Positions 7,218 to 15,849 of a stretch of DNA of 64,000 nt are shown piece after piece. The stretch is from contig NZ_JBCMUN010000011.1 of NCBI RefSeq assembly GCF_050467285.1, positions 235,817-299,816 of the forward strand, in the 5' to 3' direction. The notes under the pieces were generated by a model. The model was not told the DNA's origin and made no database searches. It saw only the letters and a program-made list of their open reading frames with translations. Each line of letters starts with the position of its first letter. Positions within the stretch are counted from its first letter, which is position 1. This DNA is from Paenibacillus_E oryzisoli_A. GTDB lineage: Bacteria; Bacillota; Bacilli; Paenibacillales; NBRC-103111. Position numbers and translations under genes: made by a program.

Positions 7218-10151
7218 ATGAGTGTGACAATTCTGAGAACTACATTCCTGTTTGCCAGTGCATTGCTTGTTTGTCTAGGTCTGTTTCTGTTTTCGAGCGG
7301 CGGAAATAGCACCGCCTATGCGGCATCCATATCCGTTCCCGATATCATGATCACCGAGATTACACCGGATACACGAACACTGGATATAACCTCCGGTTCA
7401 CCGGACGCATTCGAATTTATCGAACTCTATAATTCGACAAACACGGCAATCAATCTCAAGAATTACGAAGTTATCTATCAATGGTCCTCGAACCTAGAAA
7501 CCCACCCGATTAACGCCGATATGATCATACAGCCAAACGACACGCTTGTGGTCTGGATCAGTTCCGTAGCTAGCGCAAGTTTGGCGGACTTCAATCGCAA
7601 TTTCGGAGTCTCATTATCGCCATCCCAGATTTTCCGTTATATCGATGACGGGATGTCAAATTCACAAAGTCGGACATTGTTCATAGCCGATCCGAACCAC
7701 ACGACCCTTAGCTCTGCCAGCTATACACCAACCGACGTCCATGAAAACAAAGGAATCATGTATGCATTCCCTCTTGATGGCGGAAGCGTTATGCGGAAAA
7801 TATCGAATAACACGAATGCATCCCCCGGAGTCGCCCAAGAACAACAAGTTCCGCCTGTTTTACCACCCTTACTGATTACCGAAATCACTCCTGACTCATT
7901 AAAAGTTGACGGAACTTCGGGTGCGCCGGATGCCTTTGAATACATTGAGTTATATAACACAACGGATTTTCCAATCCTTTTGCAAAACCATAAAATCGTT
8001 TATCAAAAGGAAAATTCGCAAGAATCATGGCCCATTTCGGCAAACATAACGATCAATGCCAAAAGTACAATGGTAATTTGGATTCATAAAGCAGACGGCA
8101 CCGCAACATTGAACGACTTTAACCAAAACTATGGCACGACCTTAACCTCGTCTCAAGTGTATATGATTTATGACGACGGAATGGCCAATGACAGTGCGAG
8201 AACAATCTCCATAGCCAATTCCAGCGGCATGGCCATTAGCACGGCCAGTTATGTGCCGGCCGACGTACACGAAAACAAAGGAATTGTTTATCGATTTCCC
8301 AACGACGGAAGTAACGTCATGAGAAAAACAGATAACAGTTCATTGGGTACACCGGGTTCGTTAGATAACGGTCAGGTACCGGCAGCCCAGCATGTTCCGA
8401 CTGGGTTACAAGCGTCCCCCGGCACAAATCAGGTTGCTTTGTCATGGACCCCAATAACCGGGGCAGGGATTGCTTCCTATTCTATTTATGTGAACGGCGT
8501 ATACCACTCGTCGGTCCCGGTGAGCCAACACACTGCCAGTGTATCCGGGTTGGAAGATGACATGGCTTATGCTTTTCAGGTTTCATCGGTGGACGCCTCG
8601 GGGCAAGAGTCTCTGAAATCCGACATCGTTACCTGCGCGCCGAAATTGGAAAGCATTACGCAAGAGTCGTACGTTCCCCCGCAGACAGGGAGTTTTCCAG
8701 AATATGGCCGTTGGTTCAACGAAGCAACCCCGGTCGGTTATATACCGGGTTTAGCCCAAAATTTTGTTCCGCAAGGAATTGGTTATGTATCCTCGGAAGA
8801 CTGGTATTTAATATCTGCCTACCGTCAAGACGGGAAGCCCAGTATGTTGTCAGTCGTAGATGCTTCCACCGGGCAAAAGGTTAAAGCTATGTCCATCTAT
8901 TTCTCCGACGGCAGACCCTACCCCGGCCATGCTGGCGGTGTGACCGTAAGCGCGTCCAATGTATGGATTTCTTCAGACGGCTACTTGTATCGGATACCTC
9001 TTCAGGATCTTATTGACGTTTCCGACGGCTCACCTATCCATATCCAAGACAAATTTGCCACCGGCACAAGATCCTCCTATGCTACTTATGATAATGGCGT
9101 GTTGTGGTCGGGTGAATTTCATAGCGGCACCGACTATCCGACAAATGCATCCCATACGTTAACGGCAACGGATGGAACGGTTCAATCCGCCTGGATGACT
9201 GGGTTTATTTTGGATCCCCAAACCGATCGGATTCCTTCGGGGAAATTAGTGGACGAGAATACTCCGGTAACACCCGATTATATTCTTTCGACTACGGACA
9301 ACATCCAAGGTGCTGCCATTGTTTCGGATCATCGTATCGTTTTAACCCAAGTGAAAGGAGGAAGACACACAGATTCCCTTATCTTTTCTTATACTCATTT
9401 TTTATCCAATCCCGCCGATACCCATGTCACCATCAATAGCAGTTCCGTGCCGGTCTGGTTTTTGGATAGCAACGCCCAAACCGCAGTGTTGAGTGTACCG
9501 CCTCTGGCTGAGGGGATTACGACATCAGGCCATAGCATGGGAATTGTATTCGAATCGGGCACATCCAGGTTTAAAGCTGACGGTAAATACCCGATCGATA
9601 GCATATGGCGCTTGGATACGGTACCGAAACTATTGATTACCGAAATAACTCCCGATTCTTTGAAAGAGAATGGCACTTCCGGTACACCGGATGCTTTCGA
9701 ATTTATCGAGTTGTATAACACAACCGATTCGCCGATCAATTTGGAAGGTTATAACGTTATCTACAAGACAGAATCCTCACAATGGAATTGGGAGATCGCC
9801 TCCAACAAAACGATTCCAGCAAAAGGCACTTTTGTCATCTGGGTTCATCAATCAAGCGTGAGCGCGACTCTGAACGATTTTAATCAGAATTACGGAACCG
9901 CGTTAACAGCCTCGCAGGTATACCAGTACATCGATAACGGTATGTCTAACTCGTCCGCACGAACCATCTCGATAGCGGATGCAGATGGGAATCCAATCAG
10001 CACCGCTTCCTATCTGCCAAGCGATATTCATGAAAACGATGGGATTCAATATCTTTACCCTCTAGATGGCAGCATTAATTTGCGCAAATCTCCCAGCAAC
10101 ACCCTCGCAACGCCGGGATCGGTTTCCAGCGAGCAGGTACCGGCTTGGTAA
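7218..10151 (+). CDS. Secreted multidomain protein with three lamin-tail domains and an FN3 domain
   Basis: The protein of about 977 residues begins with a signal peptide (hydrophobic core LFASALLVCLGLFLF, likely cleavage after AYA). Three lamin-tail domains occur at about residues 37-205, 213-375 and 808-970. Each opens with MITEITPD or LLITEITPD and contains DAFEFIELYN or DAFEYIELYN. A fibronectin type III domain spans about 390-475. The stretch at about 485-805 is rich in aromatic and Gly residues and could be a beta-propeller-like module (inference). Each lamin-tail domain ends with a similar DVHEN/DIHENxGI...FP/YPxDGS segment. No cell-wall anchor is visible, so it is probably released. 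Starts GTG 7215, ATG 7218 and GTG 7224 are all possible after AAGGGTGAT. Function is unknown; extracellular scaffolding or nucleic-acid/phosphoester-related roles are known for bacterial lamin-tail proteins. Confidence 0.85.
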   Translation: MSVTILRTTFLFASALLVCLGLFLFSSGGNSTAYAASISVPDIMITEITPDTRTLDITSGSPDAFEFIELYNSTNTAINLKNYEVIYQWSSNLETHPINADMIIQPNDTLVVWISSVASASLADFNRNFGVSLSPSQIFRYIDDGMSNSQSRTLFIADPNHTTLSSASYTPTDVHENKGIMYAFPLDGGSVMRKISNNTNASPGVAQEQQVPPVLPPLLITEITPDSLKVDGTSGAPDAFEYIELYNTTDFPILLQNHKIVYQKENSQESWPISANITINAKSTMVIWIHKADGTATLNDFNQNYGTTLTSSQVYMIYDDGMANDSARTISIANSSGMAISTASYVPADVHENKGIVYRFPNDGSNVMRKTDNSSLGTPGSLDNGQVPAAQHVPTGLQASPGTNQVALSWTPITGAGIASYSIYVNGVYHSSVPVSQHTASVSGLEDDMAYAFQVSSVDASGQESLKSDIVTCAPKLESITQESYVPPQTGSFPEYGRWFNEATPVGYIPGLAQNFVPQGIGYVSSEDWYLISAYRQDGKPSMLSVVDASTGQKVKAMSIYFSDGRPYPGHAGGVTVSASNVWISSDGYLYRIPLQDLIDVSDGSPIHIQDKFATGTRSSYATYDNGVLWSGEFHSGTDYPTNASHTLTATDGTVQSAWMTGFILDPQTDRIPSGKLVDENTPVTPDYILSTTDNIQGAAIVSDHRIVLTQVKGGRHTDSLIFSYTHFLSNPADTHVTINSSSVPVWFLDSNAQTAVLSVPPLAEGITTSGHSMGIVFESGTSRFKADGKYPIDSIWRLDTVPKLLITEITPDSLKENGTSGTPDAFEFIELYNTTDSPINLEGYNVIYKTESSQWNWEIASNKTIPAKGTFVIWVHQSSVSATLNDFNQNYGTALTASQVYQYIDNGMSNSSARTISIADADGNPISTASYLPSDIHENDGIQYLYPLDGSINLRKSPSNTLATPGSVSSEQVPAW

Positions 10152-10483
10152 GATCAATAGCATACGAAGACTAGTGGCATTGAACGCGGCGAAGCGCTGA
10201 GCACAAATCATCCCCGAACCGCCCCATCCCTTACAGATCTAGGGTTGAGGCGGTTTGTGTATCTACGAACTGTCGAAGCCGGGTTCAAGGAATGCGCTCC
10301 AGACTAGAATAGGGTGAGATGGCTAATATTGTAGAGAAGGAGGCTAAATTTATACTTTTTCTATGAATGAAAATAATGCCCTCACCCTTTGTTGATGGAT
10401 CTAGCACAATTGCTCGGAAAAGGATTGGATCGGGCTGAGAATATGTTATACTTATGTAACATTTTAATGGGGGGGCGTTTCTA
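10152..10483 (+). terminator. Intergenic stretch with terminator-like hairpin (10217-10255)
   Basis: AACCGCC and GGCGGTT pair around inner arms CCCT and AGGG. The T tract is weak (TTTGTGT). It would end the lamin-tail transcript. The remaining bases hold no supported gene. Confidence 0.45.
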
Positions 10484-10762
10484 ATTGATCTAGAAGCTAT
10501 CGTAGATTTCACTATGTTAGTCGTAGCGCTTGTTGTTTCTATATTATTTGTGGTTTTAAGAGGCAGGAAGCTCAAGAATCGAAAAGTGTTACTCCTACAA
10601 TCTATTGGATTGGGATTTATTTTATTTGTTATTGCGTCTTTAGTTTCCTTTTTTGTTTACACCGATGCATTAAATATACTTATCTTTTGGATCATTTATT
10701 TGTTAGCATTCATAATTAGCACTTTGATTAATATTGCCATCATTTTTTTAAGGAAACATTAA
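10484..10762 (+). CDS. Small membrane protein, uncharacterised
   Basis: The protein of about 82-92 residues has three hydrophobic segments (LVVALVVSILFVVL, IGLGFILFVIASLVSFFVY and ILIFWIIYLLAFIISTLINIAIIFL) and basic ends, so it is an inner-membrane protein. The G-rich Shine-Dalgarno-like run at 10469-10476 is 7-8 nt before an in-frame ATT at 10484. The first in-frame ATG is at 10514, with no ribosome binding site in front. The nearby TTG at 10485 is out of frame and meets a stop at once. An ATT start would add IDLEAIVDFT. I do not recognise the family. The gene lies alone between terminators. Confidence 0.6.
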   Translation: MDLEAIVDFTMLVVALVVSILFVVLRGRKLKNRKVLLLQSIGLGFILFVIASLVSFFVYTDALNILIFWIIYLLAFIISTLINIAIIFLRKH

Positions 10763-10894
10763 GCCTATCACCTACCCTGCCTCTCGGGGTGAAGCCTTCC
10801 GCGCCCAGCAAGCGGTTCATGCGAAAAATTTCGCCGTCACTTATGATACAGTTCTCCCTATCACTCAATTGGCGAATTTAATAGCAAAATAAAA

Positions 10895-10912
10895 GACACC
10901 CAATTGGGTGTC
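10895..10912 (-). terminator. Intrinsic terminator after the 155-residue protein gene
   Basis: GACACCCAATTGGGTGTC is a perfect 18-bp palindrome followed on the minus strand by TTTTATTTTG. It ends the minus-strand operon that begins at 11944. Confidence 0.8.
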
Positions 10913-10965
10913 ATACTTAAGCTAGATTCACCAAGCCAGATGCAGGCTAAGGGACGTTAATTGCT

Positions 10966-11433
10966 TCAATATTCTCCTTTAATAACGAAGAACGAACCTC
11001 GAATGGTCCCAGCCAGCTTGGACTTCTGTCTTGCAAATTTGAACTTCTTCTCTTCCAATTCCTTAGGTACTTCCATCCCTTCAGATAGCTTAAACCCTAC
11101 GGCCCGCTTCTTAGGATCATCCACCGTATACAAGACGTTTACCGCTAGACCATCCTCATAAAAGACGAAGGCCCATTTAATATTTTCTACCTGAAAACGC
11201 GATGTTTCCAAAGGCTGAGCCGCAAACGCAATACCACGTTCTTCCTTCAAAACCCGATTCACATAATCAAGCGTCTTCTGGCTTTCACTGGCGGGTACGA
11301 CCGTAAATTCGTGCTTATATTTGTTCATAAAATAACGGGCTTCATTCGCGCGCAGACCAGCCAGCGTTTCTGCTACTGGCGAGGATTCCAGACCAACCAT
11401 AGATACATTTTTAAAATCAACGATTAAGGACAT
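10966..11433 (-). CDS. Uncharacterised 155-residue cytoplasmic protein
   Basis: No signal peptide or membrane segment is visible. The sequence is mixed alpha/beta, with a charged C-terminal third (ELEEKKFKFARQKSKLAG). I do not recognise the family. The gene lies 28 bp after the GyrI-like gene on the same strand and ends at a good terminator, so the two form an operon. The operon is preceded at 12001-12027 by a 27-bp motif that is repeated in front of the WYL regulator gene at 12587, which suggests control by that regulator. A protective role linked to the GyrI-like partner is inference only. Confidence 0.75.
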   Translation of the reverse strand: MSLIVDFKNVSMVGLESSPVAETLAGLRANEARYFMNKYKHEFTVVPASESQKTLDYVNRVLKEERGIAFAAQPLETSRFQVENIKWAFVFYEDGLAVNVLYTVDDPKKRAVGFKLSEGMEVPKELEEKKFKFARQKSKLAGTIRGSFFVIKGEY

Positions 11434-11461
11434 GCCATATTCCTCCTGCTAGCTAATTTTG

Positions 11462-11944
11462 TTACTTCTCCACAACCGGAACCCACATTTCACCATATAC
11501 AGAGCCGTCTCGCTGTCCCATCTCAACCGTTGCATTGGGCCCGCCAACATAGGCGTAACGATCAGCTGCCGGCAACACTTGACCAAAGGCAATGCCCGTA
11601 AGCACACTGCTCAACTCATCAGCCGTCCGCCCCTCACCTTTCACGATGAGATATTGTCCCTTAGGGAATTGGATCACTCTGTGTTCTTCCGGTACCGATG
11701 AATCTGTCATGACGCCAGCATAATACATCATCTTGTGATTGACCGCTTCATTTACAGCAAAGATGTAGTCGTTCGCAGCAATGGCCTTTAACGTGTCGAG
11801 CCGTCCATCCTGCTCCACAGACCTCCAGAAGTTTTCCTTCTCCTTGTTGATACCGGCATAATCCGTGTAATCGCTCTTCAGCTCCGTTCCAATCCCAAGA
11901 ACAATAAAGCTGTCTTTTTCCTCAAAAGTATAGGTTGCCATCAT
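11462..11944 (-). CDS. GyrI-like / AraC effector-binding domain protein
   Basis: The 160-residue single-domain protein matches the small-molecule-binding GyrI-like fold. It opens with a beta strand and the segment FIVLGIGTELKS, and shows the conserved middle pattern MYYAGVMTD and the strand FPKGQYLIVKGEG. Such domains bind hydrophobic or cationic ligands and occur either fused to transcription factors or alone (family knowledge). AAGGAG lies 5 nt before ATG 11944 and 8 nt before ATG 11941, so either start is possible. It is the first gene of a two-gene operon and lies downstream of one copy of the shared 27-bp operator-like motif. Confidence 0.8.
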   Translation of the reverse strand: MMATYTFEEKDSFIVLGIGTELKSDYTDYAGINKEKENFWRSVEQDGRLDTLKAIAANDYIFAVNEAVNHKMMYYAGVMTDSSVPEEHRVIQFPKGQYLIVKGEGRTADELSSVLTGIAFGQVLPAADRYAYVGGPNATVEMGQRDGSVYGEMWVPVVEK

Positions 11945-12000
11945 TCAAGCTCCTTTGTTAATTGATATATTGATTCACTTCATAGATTCATCATAACCAT

Positions 12001-12027
12001 AAATCATATCAAAATATGATACTGTTT
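12001..12027 (+). promoter_or_regulatory. Operator-like 27-bp motif, copy 1
   Basis: The core ATCATAT-CAAA-ATATGAT is a perfect 7-bp inverted repeat with a 4-nt gap, extended by ACTGTTT. It lies upstream of the GyrI-like gene. It is identical at 25 of 27 positions, in the same orientation, to 12550-12576 just before the WYL regulator. Confidence 0.7.
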
Positions 12028-12052
12028 AAAAGGCGACCGCATTGTGCTCCCA

Positions 12053-12475
12053 TTAGAGTTTGCGGCTTTTCGGACGCAGCGCCCAGGAGGCGATGCTAAG
12101 CGCGGCATAGAACAGCGGAAGAAGTAGGTTGAATCCACCATCGCCATAATCATGAGCGAACATATGAGACAGAGCCGCACCCGTCATTAGGAAAAAGATA
12201 CCGCTATAAGCCCATTCCTTCAGCCTGGGGAACTCTGGCATGACGATTGCAATGACGCCAAGCAGCTTCCAAGCTCCGAGAATATTCGTGACATATAACG
12301 GGAATCCAATATGCGTTACTAGATCCACATTGCCGCCATATCGAAGCAATTGCCCGATCCCGCTTAATGTAATCGAGATTGCGAGAATGATGGTGACGGT
12401 CCAGTAAGCGGCTATCCTTCCAATGGGGCGGGTTCCACCTTTTTCAATTTTTGCATGATCGGTCATCGTATTCAT
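12053..12475 (-). CDS. DoxX-family membrane protein
   Basis: About 140 residues with four membrane helices and the DoxX-type pattern GIGQLLRYGG...HIGFPLYVTNILGAWKLLGVIAIVMP. An in-frame ATG at 12481 abuts GGAGAA too closely. ATG 12475 leaves 8 nt from GGAG and is preferred. DoxX proteins are small inner-membrane proteins often linked with redox or thiol stress (family knowledge); the specific role here is unknown. The gene is transcribed away from the WYL regulator at 12587 and shares its intergenic region, which carries copy 2 of the operator-like motif. Confidence 0.85.
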   Translation of the reverse strand: MNTMTDHAKIEKGGTRPIGRIAAYWTVTIILAISITLSGIGQLLRYGGNVDLVTHIGFPLYVTNILGAWKLLGVIAIVMPEFPRLKEWAYSGIFFLMTGAALSHMFAHDYGDGGFNLLLPLFYAALSIASWALRPKSRKL

Positions 12476-12549
12476 ATCCATTTCTCCTTTGATTTTTTGA
12501 TGTGATCAAGTCATTTTGTTTTTCAACTTGATGAGTTTATAATAAACCT

Positions 12550-12576
12550 AAATCATGTCAAAAAATGATACTGTTT
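12550..12576 (+). promoter_or_regulatory. Operator-like 27-bp motif, copy 2
   Basis: It reads ATCATGTCAAAAAATGAT plus ACTGTTT, differing from copy 1 at two positions. It ends 10 bp before the start codon of the WYL regulator, where a bound repressor would block transcription. A separate ATCAAGT/ACTTGAT inverted repeat lies between this site and doxX. Confidence 0.7.
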
Positions 12577-12586
12577 CGAGGACCCT

Positions 12587-13549
12587 ATGAAAAAAGTAGA
12601 ACGGATTAATATCATCATGCGGTATATCAACAACCGCGCCCATTTTACCATTACGGAAATCATGCAAGAGTTTAACATCTCCCGTTCGACGGCGATCAGA
12701 GATATCAGGGAAATTGAAGCGATGGGAATGCCTCTTGTTGCCGAGGTCGGGAGGGACGGGGGTTATTTTGTGATGAAAAACTCCGTCTTGCCCACTGTCC
12801 GCTTTACCGATAATGAGATCAAGGCTCTTTTTATCGCCTTCATGGCCACACGAAATCTACAACTCCCTTATCTCAAGAGTCGCCATTCATTAGCGGAAAA
12901 ATTGCTCGGTCTCATCTCTCAAAACCAGCAAGATGATCTTGTGCTGTTAAATCAAATCTTGCTCTTCGAAGGGACCAATCCCCACAATCCTGACCTGCTT
13001 GATCTATCAGATTTGCCCCATCCGATGTTAGAACAATTCATCCAACTCCTTCTTGTAGACCGCTACTTGCTCGTTTCCGTCGAAGAAGGAAGAGAAGTTA
13101 AGTCTTATCCCATCTATCTCATGCACCTCTATCGGGAAAAAAGCTCTTGGCAAATGGAAGCCTTCGACCTAGGGGAGGAGAAGAGACGGATTATTCCAGT
13201 CGACTATCTTACCGATGTCAAACCATACCCTGAGAAAAAAAGAATAAGCAAGAAGAAGATTTCAGAACTAAGCAGACAGGAAAAAGCCATCAACCTGGTC
13301 CTCGAACTTGGTCCCAAGGCGATAGCTCAGTTCAAAAAGTACCATCCATTAAAAATCACAATTTCCTACACGAATCCTTATCAAACTACGGCTATTTTAA
13401 AAGCGTTCATTCATGTTCATCGTGCGGATGAATTGGCTGAAATCACAAATTGGCTGCTTTTCTTAGGTGAAGATATAAGGGTCAGAGAAATACCGACAGA
13501 AGTTATAGAGGGATTTCAGGCGAGAGTGGATGTGTTAGGGAACAAGTAA
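12587..13549 (+). CDS. WYL-domain transcriptional regulator, YafY/DeoR type
   Basis: The 320-residue regulator has an N-terminal winged helix-turn-helix (about 1-60; FTITEIMQEFNISRSTAIRDIREIEAMG), followed by a WYL-type ligand-binding region around the segment LLVSVEEGREVKSYPIYLMHLYREKSSWQMEAFDLGEEKRRI. GAGG lies 5 nt before the ATG. It is divergent from doxX. The duplicated 27-bp site, one copy immediately before its own start and one before the GyrI-like operon, makes it the likely controller of a small local regulon (inference). Its 3' end overlaps the convergent DinB gene by 34 bp. Confidence 0.9.
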   Translation: MKKVERINIIMRYINNRAHFTITEIMQEFNISRSTAIRDIREIEAMGMPLVAEVGRDGGYFVMKNSVLPTVRFTDNEIKALFIAFMATRNLQLPYLKSRHSLAEKLLGLISQNQQDDLVLLNQILLFEGTNPHNPDLLDLSDLPHPMLEQFIQLLLVDRYLLVSVEEGREVKSYPIYLMHLYREKSSWQMEAFDLGEEKRRIIPVDYLTDVKPYPEKKRISKKKISELSRQEKAINLVLELGPKAIAQFKKYHPLKITISYTNPYQTTAILKAFIHVHRADELAEITNWLLFLGEDIRVREIPTEVIEGFQARVDVLGNK

Positions 13550-14049
13550 TCAGCCATATAAAACATATAATCCGTCGGAACGCCGGCATACCCCTGCTGC
13601 CTCAGCATGGCGGTCACATTGCCCCGGTGATACGTGCCGTGATTGACCACATGCCGCAGAATCTCGGAGAACTGCATGTCCATGCTGCCGTAATGCGGAT
13701 GATAGATGGTCATCATCTTATCCGGATCGGGCGTCCGGCGCAGCAGATCGCGAAACTGTTCCGCGAGGTCTGCGAACAATTGCCGCATTTCATTCACGGA
13801 TTTGTTCTGCGCTTCCTCCGCCCAGCCCGGCATCTTCGCATAAATCTCTTCGTTCGGCACTTCCGCGAGCACGGCCATAAAGAGCTTTTCGAAACGGTAG
13901 ATATGTGTAAGCGTCTGCGCTACGGAGGAGAATACACTTGTCACTTCCGCATGGAAGACTTCCTCCGGTAACTGTGCCAGATGAGCGAATAACTGGTCGT
14001 TCGCCCAAACATGATAATCGTACATGCGATATGGTTGTTGTTGTAACAT
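13516..14049 (-). CDS. DinB-family four-helix protein
   Basis: The 177-residue cytoplasmic protein of the DinB/YfiT-like fold shows an N-terminal helix YDYHVWANDQLFAHLAQLP, histidine in LTHIYRFEKLF and the HVVNHGTYHRGNV motif. The last two supply the usual metal-binding histidine triad. Many relatives are metal-dependent thiol transferases for bacillithiol or mycothiol, or DNA-damage-inducible proteins (family knowledge). It lies 95 bp after the second WYL regulator on the same strand and is probably co-transcribed with it. The final 34 bp overlap the convergent regulator gene. Confidence 0.88.
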   Translation of the reverse strand: MLQQQPYRMYDYHVWANDQLFAHLAQLPEEVFHAEVTSVFSSVAQTLTHIYRFEKLFMAVLAEVPNEEIYAKMPGWAEEAQNKSVNEMRQLFADLAEQFRDLLRRTPDPDKMMTIYHPHYGSMDMQFSEILRHVVNHGTYHRGNVTAMLRQQGYAGVPTDYMFYMADYLFPNTSTLA

Positions 14050-14143
14050 GGAATAACCTCACCTTTCTTGTATTCATCGTTTGACTGTTCAGCCTTGTCT
14101 CTAGCATAGACCAGGTTCGCTGACAAACGCTGTCAGTGAAGTT

Positions 14144-15115
14144 TTAATGCCTATCGTCTTCGTAATGTGCCGCGATTCCGCGAGCCATTTCCTGAACGCG
14201 GCGCTTCAGTTCCTCTGGTTCACGAATGCGAATGGCTGTGCCGAACGTGAGCAAATACACAGGAAGGTACTTGTCCATCGTCGGCACGTCGAGGAGAAAC
14301 TGCGCCTCCCGGTCCGTCCGTTCCTTCAAATAGTTACGCAGATGCCAATGGGCACAAACGGCGTTCAGCGTGTCAGGCTCACCCTCAATGCGGATGAGCG
14401 CAAGCGGACCCGCCGCCTCCCGTCCCTGCTCGGACTGCTGGCGAAAATACGCGGAGGCGGAGAAGCCCTCCGGCTTGGCAAACCGCGCATCCACCGGCGT
14501 CAGCCGCGCGATGCGATCTACGCGGAACGTCCGCACCGCCTGCGTCCGATGGCACCAAGCGACCGCATACCATTCGTTGCGGTCGTAAGCCAGCCCGTAC
14601 GGATCGATGTCGCGTTCGTCGCTCTGCTCGGCATTCGCCTTGCGATAGGCGATGCGAACCGTTCGGCCCTCCTTCTCCGCCTGTTCCAGATCACGCAGTA
14701 GCGGAACGACAGAGGGCGGCCGCGCAGGCGCAATCACATCCAGCCCGCTCGTCTGGCGGGACAGGTCGTCGCGCTGCTCTTCCTGCAGCCCGTTCTCCAC
14801 CTTTTTCAACGCGCTTTCCAGCTCCTCCGTATACGGATAGCCCGCGCCTTGTGCAAATTTAAATGCATCCGCCAACGCCTTCAGCTCGATCGTGTTGAAG
14901 AACAGCGGCGTCTCCTTGAAGCTCTCAAGGATTCGGATGCCGCCGTCATGCCCCGATTCCGCGACCACCGGCACACCGCTGGCGCATAAGGCGTCGATAT
15001 ACCGGTACACAGTCCGGACACTGATCTCCAAACTGTCCGCGATATGCGCGGCGGTCAGCTTCCTGCCCGATCGCAGCATCCACAGCATGGACAGCATGTT
15101 ATCCCATTTGGCCAT
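14144..15115 (-). CDS. WYL-domain transcriptional regulator, YafY type (second copy)
   Basis: The 323-residue regulator has an N-terminal helix-turn-helix (AAHIADSLEISVRTVYRYIDALCASGVP) and a complete WYL domain (about 140-215; VRIAYRKANAEQSDERDIDPYGLAYDRNEWYAVAWCHR). A C-terminal WCX-like part ends ...IRIREPEELKRRVQEMARGI. It is much more GC-rich in coding than the regulator at 12587, and the two share little beyond architecture, so this is not a recent duplication. It probably controls the DinB gene downstream. WYL domains sense nucleic acids or small ligands in characterised cases. Confidence 0.92.
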   Translation of the reverse strand: MAKWDNMLSMLWMLRSGRKLTAAHIADSLEISVRTVYRYIDALCASGVPVVAESGHDGGIRILESFKETPLFFNTIELKALADAFKFAQGAGYPYTEELESALKKVENGLQEEQRDDLSRQTSGLDVIAPARPPSVVPLLRDLEQAEKEGRTVRIAYRKANAEQSDERDIDPYGLAYDRNEWYAVAWCHRTQAVRTFRVDRIARLTPVDARFAKPEGFSASAYFRQQSEQGREAAGPLALIRIEGEPDTLNAVCAHWHLRNYLKERTDREAQFLLDVPTMDKYLPVYLLTFGTAIRIREPEELKRRVQEMARGIAAHYEDDRH

Positions 15116-15163
15116 CGGGCTTGCCCTCTTTCCCGCTAAATTAAATGCTAACGTATGTACAGC

Positions 15164-15691
15164 CTATCGAAAGGAATTGCTCCACACAAGCTCAGTCGTC
15201 CCCGCCGGTTTCTCGGCCATTACTTTGCCGTCACCGCCCATGGTATCCACGATTTCCTCAATCTTCAACGTATATGTCAAAAACGACTGCTGCCAATCCC
15301 GCTCCCCGTAGGAAGCTGCCGCATGACTTAACACCCGATCGATGAGCTCCTTCATTCTCGCTTCCGTTACCTTGTCGTGGTCCCACCCAATCCCTACTTT
15401 AATCAGACGTTCGTTTCCATTTCCCGCCACTCCCATTCGTGTAATCCCCGGCTCTTGATTTAATTCGTTCAGATTTGTTGAGATTGCATTCGTTAAGTGC
15501 ATGTATTCACTCAAGTTGTTACTTCCGCTAGGCTGCGACACCACAAGCAAAATCGCCGTAAACAAGACCGCTTGCAGACCAGCCACATACATATCCCGCT
15601 TCCACGTTGTCTTCGCCCACCAACTGAACATACGCATTACCAGAAAACTTCCTATAAAAAAACACACCAACGAAATGAGAAATTTGAGCAT
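15164..15691 (-). CDS. Membrane-anchored protein of unknown function
   Basis: The 175-residue protein has two hydrophobic segments at about residues 3-20 and 35-53, joined by a short basic loop (WWAKTTWKRD), then about 120 soluble residues. The soluble part contains ITRMGVAGNGNERLIKVGIGWDHDKVTEARMKELIDRVL, broken here by no gap or frameshift. The soluble domain alternates strands and helices and may face outward. I do not recognise the family confidently. It stands alone between the WYL regulator, on the same strand downstream, and the agmatine genes, from which it is separated by the terminator at 15753-15789. Confidence 0.7.
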   Translation of the reverse strand: MLKFLISLVCFFIGSFLVMRMFSWWAKTTWKRDMYVAGLQAVLFTAILLVVSQPSGSNNLSEYMHLTNAISTNLNELNQEPGITRMGVAGNGNERLIKVGIGWDHDKVTEARMKELIDRVLSHAAASYGERDWQQSFLTYTLKIEEIVDTMGGDGKVMAEKPAGTTELVWSNSFR

Positions 15692-15752
15692 ATCCGCGCC
15701 ACCTCCTCCACCCCCAGTGTACTATATTTTTCCATTCCCATGCTAAAAGAGT

Positions 15753-15789
15753 AAAAAAAGAAAGCCTACGAATTCTCGTTGGCTTTCTT
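15753..15789 (-). terminator. Terminator of the aguA-aguB operon
   Basis: On the minus strand AAGAAAGCC, a 14-nt loop and GGCTTTCTT run into TTTTTTT. It starts about 60 bp after the aguB stop. Confidence 0.85.
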
Positions 15790-15849
15790 CCGTGATGTGC
15801 GTGTCGGCGTATTGCCGTCGCGAGTAGGGGATGGCAGCGATAGGCTGTC

